The notes: generated from the letters alone by a model not told the origin. A stretch of 5,682 nt of DNA from Candidatus Aerophobus profundus SCGC AAA252-L23 (GCA_000402295.1 AQRW01000089.1:1-5682), one strand, 5' to 3'; positions 1 through 5,422 are shown, counted from the stretch's first letter. Numbers and translations: made by a program.

Positions 1-1199
1 TCGAAGAACTTTCTAAAGTAAGGGTTATGGGCTGCATGAGAATAGGAGTTGACGGCGATAAGGTTTTGGGAGATGACGAGGCAAATATTCCTTAAGGGGT
101 TAGAGCCACGTTTGGTAATGGGATTGTCCTCTCTTTCGTACTCAGAGGTTTGAAATCGGCTCGGATTAAGCCCAGCTCGGGCAATAATCTTTTTAGCACT
201 ACCAGCTTGCTTTAAGGGGCCTACCTCACCCAGGTACTCCGCTGCCGAGGGGACATTGACCTCCTTAATGGACAAAAGAAGAATCCCCGGAGTCTGAACC
301 AGGTAGCGAGCCAGCTCAATGTTGAGCTTTCTTATCTTCTCGTTGGCTCTCTTCAAATCAGAGATCTTGAACTTGAGATTGAGAAGATGAGCCTCAAGAT
401 CAGCTGCTTTCCTGGTAAGGGTATTCTTGGCTAAATTGATCAGTCTCTCAGCAGTAGAGGTACCTAACTTGGTATTATGTTTCTTGAAGAAGCGGGCTAG
501 TCTTTTGACTCCCAGGCGAATAAGGGAACCCGGAGTAGGGTAGTACTCTAAAAGCAGAATTGAGCTCTTGGACCAAAAGTCAGAGAAGATCTCTGCATTT
601 TGAAGACCGGGAAAGATATGGTCCAAGAGAACCCTTATTTGCATCTTTAGTCGGGCTCTTTTTCTCACCTCATCCCGGCGCAGGCGAGCAAGCTGCTTTA
701 GATTATAGTAGAGAGTCTCGGGAAGACGGGTTTCCGTTGCTTGATTGTCAATGAGGACCTGTCCGATAGCACAAAGATCTATCTCATCAGTTTTGCACCA
801 GTTAAGCTGGCCTGATCTTTGAGCGTAGACACTTTGAGGATTAATCATGGCTACATCATAGCCTAAATCAATGAGATGGCGATAGAGGTTCTCATAATAG
901 TGACCAGTAGACTCTAGACCCACTATTACCTTCTCCGCTGCAATTGAGGATATAATACGCTTGAGAATGCTATCAAACATCTTTACTCCGCTGAGAGAAT
1001 TGGTAAACTCAAAGGGATCCTGAAGAATATCACCAAAGTAATTGGCGGCCAAAGCCTTATGAGAGTTCTTGCCGCCATCAATGGGGACCACTAACACTTT
1101 TTGCAGATCGAGGTTTCTGATTTCATCGGTAAATCTTCTGCCTTTAACCTTTTGAATGTGCTGCCTTTTCTTGTAAGTCTTACGCTTGCTCTTTACCAT
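1..1199 (-). CDS. IS110-family DEDD transposase (C-terminus cut by window edge)
   Basis: The frame is open for 399 codons from ATG at 1199 down to the window edge with no stop, so only the extreme C-terminus is missing. IS110 enzymes are RNA-guided recombinases with a RuvC-like DEDD domain and a C-terminal domain carrying a catalytic serine. The N-terminal domain shows D41 (VVPIDGGKNSHKA), E96 (VGLESTGHYYE), and D138 and D141 (KTDEIDL), the expected order and spacing. The middle (about residues 250-300) is lysine/leucine-rich and probably helical. The C-terminal Transposase_20 domain (about 305-395) has the motif AGLNPSRFQTSEYE followed by ITKRGSNPLRN. By family alignment S352 is the likely catalytic serine, although the usual SG is SE here. 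The start is fixed by AAGGAGG seven bases upstream of the ATG. No frameshift was found on line-by-line translation, so the element may be active. The basic N-terminal extension of about 35 residues is longer than usual. Confidence 0.93.
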   Translation of the reverse strand, partial: MVKSKRKTYKKRQHIQKVKGRRFTDEIRNLDLQKVLVVPIDGGKNSHKALAANYFGDILQDPFEFTNSLSGVKMFDSILKRIISSIAAEKVIVGLESTGHYYENLYRHLIDLGYDVAMINPQSVYAQRSGQLNWCKTDEIDLCAIGQVLIDNQATETRLPETLYYNLKQLARLRRDEVRKRARLKMQIRVLLDHIFPGLQNAEIFSDFWSKSSILLLEYYPTPGSLIRLGVKRLARFFKKHNTKLGTSTAERLINLAKNTLTRKAADLEAHLLNLKFKISDLKRANEKIRKLNIELARYLVQTPGILLLSIKEVNVPSAAEYLGEVGPLKQAGSAKKIIARAGLNPSRFQTSEYEREDNPITKRGSNPLRNICLVISQNLIAVNSYSHAAHNPYFRKFF

Positions 1200-1319
1200 A
1201 ATGCTACCTCCTTTGATTTTGCTTGACTATCTGCTTACATGGTAGCTGGTAAAGAGTAAGTGAACAATATGATAGAGTAACTTAATTATCTTAACCTGTT
1301 ACTCTTCTTATTATAGCAG
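1200..1319. other. Short spacer between the two insertion sequences; 5' non-coding region of the IS110 element
   Basis: These 120 bases separate the IS110 start codon from the terminal repeat of the neighbouring DDE element. The part next to the gene holds its Shine-Dalgarno. The 1286-1319 part also encodes the last codons and stop of the DDE transposase. An inverted repeat, GAGTAAC (1275-1281) and GTTACTC (1298-1304) with an inner TTAA/TTAA pairing, could form a hairpin. IS110 elements carry a structured guide RNA in a non-coding end, on the 5' side in the IS110 subgroup, so part of one could lie here. No convincing two-loop structure was recognised, and the outer end of the IS110 element is not resolved. 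Confidence 0.4.
1275..1304. repeat. Inverted repeat GAGTAAC...GTTACTC
   Basis: Seven-base perfect arms (1275-1281 and 1298-1304) enclose a second, shorter TTAA (1282-1285)/TTAA (1291-1294) pairing with a loop of about five bases and a three-base bulge. It spans the stop codon of the DDE transposase frame. It has no T-run, so it is not a typical intrinsic terminator. It could belong to the IS110 non-coding end or be flanking DNA. Confidence 0.45.
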
Positions 1320-2519
1320 GTAACCGAAGCAGTGGTTGTTAAATCATTTAAAAAGTAACTTTTTGTAACTAATCGAGGTACTTGCTTTTTGAAAGGATCA
1401 ACTCTCTGGGAGTTGTTCTTCTCTTGATAGATCCGGTAGAGCTCTTTTAGTTTTGCGTCAATGTCTCTTTTCAGCTGTGCCGGATTCAAAGAAAGGTAGA
1501 CTTTCCTCAACTTGTTCTTTCTCGTCTCGGGAATATAGTTAGATTCCATTAGCCTTTGGTAGGGAGTCTTGGCCTCATCATACTTGCGGTGGATCCGTCC
1601 TTTCTCTCGAGTCTTCGCCTTCAGTTTCATCACTGGCTGAAAGAAGTTCTTGTAGGGACGGAGAATCCCGTAGATTTCATTGATCAGCTCTAGCTCTTCT
1701 TCCGTATCATAGCGAAGGTATCCTAAGAAGTTTCTAACGTGAGTTGAGTTCTTTTGTTCCACAAAACAGTTATCGTTCTTCTTATAGGCCCGGGAGCGGT
1801 TAAAGATAATCCCCTCAGCCTTACAGTATTTCACCAGATGCCAGTTAATGAAGGAACCGTCATTGTCTGAATGCAGCTCTGTCCACTCAAAAGGGGTTCC
1901 TGCTCTCATCTCTTCTATGGCCTCAAAGGTTCTTTCCTGTCCTGAGCCTAAAATGGCTCTTCCTTCCCACCAGCCGGAGGCAATGTCACAGGAACTTACT
2001 GTATTAACAAAAAGACCAGAGGCTGATTCTCCACAGTGCTCTACCAAATCTATCTGCACTTGTCCGGGTAGAGATCTATCCCAGCCACCTGCTTTAATTG
2101 GTACCTGTTGATAAATAAGCGGGTTTCTTTTCTTGTGATGTTTCCTTTGTAGATGTAGAACCTCTCTTTGGTGTTTGAGCTTTCTATCAATGGTAGCCGG
2201 AGCTATTTTCTTCAGTTTCTCTGCTACCTCATCGGCTAACCTCAGTTTTAAGGAGAGGCTTCAGTCTTTGTCCACAGGGAAAGTCAAAGATCTCCCAGAT
2301 CTTGGCCAGAGCACAGCGGACCGGACCATCGTAAATAGATGCTCTTTTTCTCTTTTTGGGTTGTAAAGAAAGAGGGGACCATATCTTCCTGATCACATAC
2401 TTTCTATTTTGACCGGTATTCTTGCAGTACTCATCCAGGATGGAAGACTTCTCTTTTTTTGACTTGGTCAAAAAGTATCTTTCTTTAAGGACTTTCAGGT
2501 ACTGACATCGTGCACTCAT
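1286..2519 (-). pseudogene. DDE transposase with integrase core (rve) domain, interrupted by a +1 frameshift
   Basis: This is a cut-and-paste transposase of the retroviral-integrase superfamily, related to the IS481/IS3 type. The N-terminal part (2519 to about 2241) looks like a helix-turn-helix DNA-binding domain (SARCQYLKVLKERYFLTK, then EKSSILDEYCKNTG). The C-terminal part (about 2239 to 1289) carries the core: D in VQIDLVEH, D in ELHSDNDGSFIN, E in CFVEQKN. This gives D-60-D-35-E, all present. The two parts are in different frames. The first ends at TGA 2229-2231, the second is open from about 2260, and skipping one base near 2240 joins KTE to LADEVAEKLKK, giving about 410 residues. The start ATG at 2519 is preferred over 2525: AGGAG sits six bases upstream, and the remnant copy at 5252 begins at the equivalent ATG. 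The stop (1286-1288) lies outside the terminal repeat. A sequencing error could also explain the shift. Confidence 0.8.
1320..1359. repeat. Right terminal inverted repeat of the DDE insertion sequence
   Basis: The 15 bases at 1345-1359 (CATTTAAAAAGTAAC) are the exact reverse complement of 2582-2596, and GTAACCGAAG (1320-1329) is the reverse complement of 2612-2621. The bases between (including TGGTTGTT) match the other end partially. The repeat lies inside the transposase reading frame and encodes residues such as SYFLNDLTTTASVT. Confidence 0.75.
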
Positions 2520-2566
2520 GTCCATCTCCTTTTCCTCCCTGGTTCATTCTTGTATCACCAGGGAAG

Positions 2567-2594
2567 AGTATAGTACTTTCGGTTACTTTTTAAA
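2567..2594 (-). promoter_or_regulatory. Probable promoter of the DDE transposase
   Basis: On the minus strand TTTAAA (2594-2589), a 16-base spacer and TATACT (2572-2567) stand about 48 bases upstream of the transposase ATG. The -10 matches the consensus at 5 of 6 positions and the -35 at 4 of 6. The -10 and its surroundings (GTAACCGAAAG to TATACT) are conserved in the remnant copy at 5302-5322, which supports function. The promoter overlaps the terminal repeat, so transposase binding there could repress transcription. Confidence 0.5.
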
Positions 2595-2621
2595 TGGCAC
2601 AACCAGTACCCCTTCGGTTAC
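2576..2621. repeat. Left terminal inverted repeat of the DDE insertion sequence
   Basis: The segment holds two direct copies of TTCGGTTAC (2578-2586 and 2613-2621) 35 bases apart. Between them are GTTACTTTTTAAATG (2582-2596, overlapping the first copy) and ACAACCA. It is the inverse of 1320-1359. Repeated motifs of this kind in IS ends are usually inner and outer transposase binding sites. The direct plus-strand reading encodes SYFLN-like residues only because it mirrors the transposase C-terminus. Confidence 0.7.
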
Positions 2622-2700
2622 ATTTACTATAGGGCCAAATGTACCCATCCCCGAAGGGTATGGGGGCACCCCGAAGGGGCGCCGAGCGAAGCGAAGGCGT
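2609..2700. repeat. G+C-rich palindromic patch with repeated CCCCGAAGGG
   Basis: CCCTTCGG (2610-2617) pairs with CCGAAGGG (2651-2658), and inside it TACATTT (2619-2625) pairs with AAATGTA (2637-2643) around an 11-base loop, giving a long imperfect hairpin. CCCCGAAGGG occurs at 2649-2658 and again at 2669-2678, a 20-base period, and each copy is itself nearly palindromic. The patch continues with GCGCCGAGCGAAGCGAAGGCG (two CGAAG-type units). Composition is sharply more G+C-rich than the flanks. There is no T-run, so a terminator is unlikely. It may be a REP-like or miniature element, or scar DNA at the IS flank. Confidence 0.55.
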
Positions 2701-2701
2701 A

Positions 2702-2717
2702 TGGCACTATTTTAGCT
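2702..2717 (+). promoter_or_regulatory. Candidate sigma-54 (-24/-12) promoter ahead of corA
   Basis: TGGCACTATTTTAGCT has the full TGGCAC -24 block and GC at -12 with exactly ten bases between the invariant GG (2703-2704) and GC (2715-2716). The T next to the -12 GC is replaced by A (TAGC for TTGC), and the usual G after TGGCAC is T. Transcription would start near 2728, about 33 bases before the corA ATG. An alternative sigma-70-like TTGACA at 2730-2735 has only a poor -10 (CATAAA, 2755-2760) that would abut the start codon. No activator site was identified. Confidence 0.3.
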
Positions 2718-2760
2718 GACTTAATGCGCTTGACAGACCAGAAAAGCGAGGTAGCATAAA

Positions 2761-3705
2761 ATGCAACCTACGCGGATAAGAACTGCTCAGAATAGGGTGA
2801 GTAGAATGTTGAGAATAATGAGGAGGCGCTCAAAAACAAGAGGTCTTCCTCCGGGAACGCCTGTGTATATGAGAGATAGAAAGGTAGAGAAAGTAAAGAT
2901 TAGCATCATCGACTATGACGCATCAAATGTTCAGGAAAAACAGCTGGAGACGATTGAGGAATGTTTGCCCTTTAAAGAGACGCCCACCGTCACCTGGATT
3001 AACATAGATGGCGTTCACAAAACGGAACTTATAGAGAAAATGGGGGCATTGTTTGGTCTGCACCCTCTCACCCTGGAAGATATTGTAACTACCGATCGGC
3101 GGCCAAAAATGGAAGATTTTGACCAGTATCTCTTTATCATTAGTGAAGATGCTCGGTTATGATGAGAAACGGGGTGAGGTGTCGGCAGAACAGGTGAACT
3201 TAGTCCTGGGGACAATATAGGGTGGAATCGCTTGAAGAAATACTGCTTACCGACCCTTCTCCAAAGATACTCCAGGTTATTCACGCGTTGAAACGGGAGC
3301 TTATATTCCTGCGTAAGTCGGTGTCTGGCCCTTGAGAGAAGTGGTGAGTCGCCTGGAACGGGGAGAGTCCCTATCGTATCCGAACCCACAGCGGTCTACT
3401 TGAGAGATGTGTATGACCATACCATACAGGTGATTGATACCGTAGAGACTTTCAGAGATATGGTTTCAGGTATGCTTGATATTTACCTTTCCAGCGTGAG
3501 CAATAAGATGAACGAGGTGATGAAAGTGTTGACCATTATTGCCACCATATTCATTCCTCTGGGCTTCATAGCTGGTCTCTACGGGATGAATTTTGGCTAT
3601 ATGCCTGAGCTTGGTTGGCATTGGGGGCATCCCGCAGTTCTCACAGCTATGGCTGTGGTTGGTATCTCCATTCTGATATACTTTCGCAGAAAAAAATGGT
3701 TATGA
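2761..3705 (+). pseudogene. corA: CorA-type magnesium/cobalt channel, degraded by frameshifts and an internal deletion
   Basis: CorA is a homopentameric inner-membrane Mg2+/Co2+ channel. The N-terminal cytoplasmic domain is clear (SKTRGLPPGTPVYMRD, FGLHPLTLEDIVTTDRRPKMEDF). So is the C-terminus, with the long helix (YLRDVYDHTIQVIDTVETFR), membrane segment 1 (KVLTIIATIFIPLGFIAG), the selectivity motif YGMN, the MPEL loop and membrane segment 2 ending in YFRRKKWL. Between them the reading moves from frame 1 to frame 2 near 3142 (IVKMLGYDEKRGEVS), then shifts again in the G-run at 3208-3211 (LVLGDNI). It resumes in frame 3 at 3222 (ESLEEILLTDPSPKILQVI), passes to frame 2 near 3325 (WPLREVVSRLERGES) and returns to frame 1 near 3376. 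About 60 codons expected after GDNI, including the usual DYLAYALLDAIVD-type stretch, are missing. No full-length protein can be made. The start is uncertain; ATGs at 2806 or 2818 would fit homologues better than 2761. Confidence 0.88.
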
Positions 3706-3755
3706 AAAAGCCCGCTCAGTCCCGGGCTGGTGAAAAAATCCCACGAGGTATCACG

Positions 3756-3959
3756 ATGAAAGCAAAAGTGCTTATTATCCTGGTATTACTTGCTCTATTC
3801 TTGATTATTGTCCTTCAGAATAGTGAGGTGGTCACCTTGCAGCTTCTTTTCTGGCAGATAACAATATCGAGAATTCTACTCATATTCATAATAGTGTTCA
3901 TCGGTTTCGTTCTTGGTTACACGGTCGGTAGAACAGGTCGCCATGGCCATGCGAGGTGA
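3756..3959 (+). CDS. Small LapA-domain (DUF1049) membrane protein
   Basis: This 67-residue protein has two hydrophobic helices (about residues 4-20 and 40-58) joined by LQNSEVVTLQLLFWQ. That is the LapA-domain signature: a helix ending in QN, then a short beta-like V.L.LLFW segment, then a second helix with GFVLGYTVG. A basic tail (GRTGRHGHAR) follows. LapA (YciS) in enteric bacteria acts with LapB at the inner membrane in control of lipopolysaccharide synthesis; the role of single-domain homologues elsewhere is not established. I chose ATG 3756 because GAGG (3745-3748) lies seven bases upstream and homologues begin at the first helix. An in-frame ATG at 3702 overlaps the corA stop and would add 18 polar residues. 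The gene is intact and probably shares a transcript with the broken corA. Confidence 0.8.
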   Translation: MKAKVLIILVLLALFLIIVLQNSEVVTLQLLFWQITISRILLIFIIVFIGFVLGYTVGRTGRHGHAR

Positions 3960-4123
3960 GCAAGACCATAGGTCCATCGTTCCCAGAAGCCACTTCACGA
4001 AGTATGGGCCGCGGCATCAATCAATAGTAAATGCACGTTTTTGAGGTCACATCAACAGGTAAGGTGACTGATATTTCGAGAGAAAAAAGAGGGGTATGTC
4101 GGCGTCCAACGTTCGGAAGAGAA

Positions 4124-4153
4124 TTGACAAAATGAAGGGAGGTGAAATGTTAT
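4124..4153 (+). promoter_or_regulatory. Candidate sigma-70 promoter for the helical exported protein
   Basis: TTGACA (4124-4129) is a perfect -35. With an 18-base spacer, TGTTAT (4148-4153) matches the -10 at four of six positions. It would give a leader of roughly 170 bases before the gene at 4332. It overlaps and is mutually exclusive with translation of the short frame starting at 4147 from the same transcript. Confidence 0.35.
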
Positions 4154-4212
4154 CCTTGCAAGAACGCTACCGTCGCAATCTACAACAGTCACACCAAGGC
4201 AGCACCAAATAG
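4147..4212 (+). CDS. Possible 21-residue small protein or leader peptide
   Basis: The frame encodes MLSLQERYRRNLQQSHQGST plus a final lysine and stops at TAG. GGGAGGTGAA immediately upstream is an excellent ribosome binding site (GGAGG with a four- to five-base spacer), and an in-frame ATG at 4132 would add five residues. The peptide is basic and polar, with no membrane segment. It resembles no family I know. It may be a leader peptide, the remnant of a longer gene, or chance, since its start overlaps a candidate -10 element. Confidence 0.25.
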   Translation: MLSLQERYRRNLQQSHQGSTK

Positions 4213-4331
4213 CAAGGATAGAGTCTTAAGATAGGGAGGCCCTGTATCACAGAATAGCCGAGCGTTGGAATTATGTACGGTAGACATGTTACCTTTTGGG
4301 TACGGTGAAATCCAAGAAAGGAGTTTACGCT

Positions 4332-5009
4332 ATGCATCTAGGAACATTTGGGCTTGCGATAGCCCTTGTAGCTGTAATTGTAATAGCTGTTCCCGGGTTG
4401 TGCGTAGAGACAAGCAATCCCCAAACTGCGATAGAGTCTTCAAGCAACGTAACGACCGTGGACAACGAGACCTGGCAACTTTTCGTTGATGAGCCAGACC
4501 AGCATTTCCAGAAAGCCCGTGAGAGTTTTCTCAAAAAGGATCTTGACACTGCAGCCACCCAGATAAGAAAAAGTGCAGCTTTCCTGAAACTGGAAGTTGG
4601 CCGCGCAACCAAAGAAGGAAAGGATGTCCTCGCAGACTCCATCGCTGAACTGGAAAAGCTCGCAGATGGCGTGGAGGGGAGAACGGTCACCTCCGTCAAC
4701 AAGATAGATGATGCATTTGCCCGTGCAGAACACGCCCTTGCCAAGCACCATTATCTAAAAGCCTCAGAATCATGGGCCAAAAAAGAGATCAAGAATAGTG
4801 GTCAAGAATTAAAGGCTGCAACGTTTCATCTTGAGCGCTCCCTGGCATGGGCTGAGTATAAGACAGGAACGGTGGTAAACGATATACGTTCTCTCGCGGG
4901 AAAACTCATCCGGGGAACCGGATGGGTATCCGAGGAAGTGAACAAAGGTATGGACGCACTGGTGGGAGAGATTGAGATTCTGGGGAAGAAGATTCGACCG
5001 GCGAAATAG
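4332..5009 (+). CDS. Exported all-helical protein of unknown function with an internal duplication
   Basis: This 225-residue protein starts at ATG 4332 with AAGGAG eight bases upstream; a TTG 36 bases earlier lacks such a site. Residues 5-24 form a hydrophobic segment (GLAIALVAVIVIAVPGLC) typical of a signal peptide or N-terminal anchor. C24 is not in a good lipobox. The rest is charged, alanine-rich and predicted helical. Two units align with an offset of 82 residues: HFQKARESFLKKDL (58-71) with HYLKASESWAKKEI (140-153), continuing into QIRKSAAFL (77-85) and ELKAATFHL (159-167). A C-terminal third amphipathic part (180-225) follows. It is probably periplasmic or membrane-anchored, perhaps a helical-bundle ligand or lipid/metal-binding protein, but no function can be assigned. 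The nearest upstream genes are lapA and corA, both envelope-related. I could not tie it to a named family. Confidence 0.85.
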   Translation: MHLGTFGLAIALVAVIVIAVPGLCVETSNPQTAIESSSNVTTVDNETWQLFVDEPDQHFQKARESFLKKDLDTAATQIRKSAAFLKLEVGRATKEGKDVLADSIAELEKLADGVEGRTVTSVNKIDDAFARAEHALAKHHYLKASESWAKKEIKNSGQELKAATFHLERSLAWAEYKTGTVVNDIRSLAGKLIRGTGWVSEEVNKGMDALVGEIEILGKKIRPAK

Positions 5010-5219
5010 CAGCACCGAAGAGAAGGAATGCAATTCAGCGTGGTGAAAAGAGTCTGATCTCCTGGTTAAAGGGGGATCTTGTATGGATACTGACGACAAA
5101 AGCCCTCCCCGGGTCCCAGAACGCATAGAGGGCCTCGGGATCAACGAAACTCACGAACTTTCGCTTTTTCTCTGGTTCTATTGCTTTTTCCAGGAGAGAC
5201 ACTACTCTCTCTATTCTGG
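5010..5219. other. Region without a confident gene between the helical protein and the IS remnant
   Basis: A plus-strand frame beginning ATG 5083, with AAAGGGGG upstream, reads MDTDDKSPPRVPERIEGLG and then runs into the IS remnant. It could be the start of a gene truncated by that insertion. On the minus strand an overlapping frame without an ATG reads TRIERVVSLLEKAIEPEKKR onward to a stop near 5036. Neither has a recognisable domain, and at most one is likely to be real. No terminator was seen after the stop at 5009. Confidence 0.35.
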
Positions 5220-5335
5220 TAGAACCTTAAGGTACTGGTTTCTTGCATTCATATCTATTTTCTCCTTCTCCCTCGTGTACTTGTTACCTATAGCGGGGAA
5301 TAGTATAGTCTCTTTCGGTTACTTTTCATCTGGCA
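5220..5335 (-). mobile_element. Remnant left end of a second copy of the DDE insertion sequence
   Basis: The segment matches 2487-2599 in the same orientation. It shares the CTTTCGGTTACTTTT...TGGCA terminal motif (5312-5335), the transposase -10 TATACT (5307-5302 on the minus strand), the purine-rich leader GAGGGAGAAGGAG, and the first codons ATG AAT GCA AGA AAC CAG TAC CTT AAG GTT CTA. These give MNARNQYLKVL against MSARCQYLKVL in the fuller copy. After codon 11 similarity is lost and in-frame stops appear. The second outer TTCGGTTAC motif is absent. This is a truncated and diverged copy, not a recent duplication. Confidence 0.75.
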
Positions 5336-5347
5336 GAGCGCGCAGGT

Positions 5348-5376
5348 TTGACTTGCCTTCATCTCTTCACTATAAT
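5348..5376 (+). promoter_or_regulatory. Strong sigma-70-type promoter for the gene at 5423
   Basis: TTGACT (5348-5353), a 17-base spacer and TATAAT (5371-5376) match the consensus at 11 of 12 positions with ideal spacing. Transcription would start near 5383, leaving a leader of about 40 bases that contains AAGAGG (5409-5414) before the ATG at 5423. It begins 13 bases after the IS remnant ends. Confidence 0.75.
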
Positions 5377-5422
5377 TGCTTTCACCATAAACTTGTCCTT
5401 CTCTACTAAGAGGTAGTTTCCT

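Larger units (their letters stand above)
1320..2621 (-). mobile_element. About 1.3 kb insertion sequence with DDE (rve-type) transposase and imperfect inverted ends
   Basis: The element contains one transposase gene on the minus strand (frameshifted) and is bounded by related ends in inverted orientation. The right end is 1320-1359 and the left end about 2576-2621. Both ends read inward-to-outward as GTTACTTTTTAAATG, a short diverged stretch with ACAACCA, then CTTCGGTTAC. The outer tips were taken as the last shared base of CTTCGGTTAC, but some similarity (CTATA) continues a few bases further, so the boundaries are approximate. No clean target-site duplication was found. A partial second copy lies at 5220-5335. 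Confidence 0.7.
3960..4331. other. Intergenic region of about 370 bp
   Basis: No gene of confident size is present. The stretch holds GGTCAC (4046-4051) and GTGAC further on as a weak imperfect inverted pair, a TTGACA-based promoter candidate at 4124-4153, and a 21-codon reading frame with a strong Shine-Dalgarno at 4147-4212. It also includes the ribosome binding site of the next gene (AAGGAG, eight bases before 4332). No terminator hairpin with a T-run was seen after lapA. Confidence 0.6.

Noticed and set aside
1848..2111. Plus-strand frame of 87 codons
   Set aside because: It is antisense to the transposase catalytic core and has no ribosome binding site or domain.
2649..2678. Two CCCCGAAGGG units as a possible CRISPR-like array
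   Set aside because: There are only two 10-base units with 10-base separation, and the repeat and spacer lengths do not fit CRISPR.
2518..2715. Plus-strand frame of 65 codons over the IS left end and palindromic patch
   Set aside because: Its SYFLN/TTSTPSVT part mirrors the transposase C-terminus only because the inverted repeat is read from the other side, and the rest is low-complexity G+C-rich repeat.
3015..3389. Minus-strand frame of 124 codons
   Set aside because: It lies antisense to the recognisable CorA sequence and shows no domain.
3710..3728. Hairpin AGCCCG...CGGGCT with a T-run on the minus strand, resembling an intrinsic terminator
   Set aside because: The T-run follows only in the minus direction, where there is no gene to terminate. 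In the plus direction it has no T-run and sits just upstream of lapA, so it is probably incidental.
3615..3755. Upstream extension of the lapA frame into corA
   Set aside because: The extension overlaps the corA C-terminus in another frame and lacks family similarity; the start at 3756 has a Shine-Dalgarno and matches LapA-domain proteins.
4325..4751. Minus-strand frames opposite the helical protein gene
   Set aside because: These are antisense shadows; the plus frame has a start site, a signal segment and a coherent internal repeat.
1320..5335. Composite transposon carrying corA-lapA-helical protein between two IS copies
   Set aside because: The right copy is a diverged 116 bp fragment with no second terminus, so a functional composite element is not supported.
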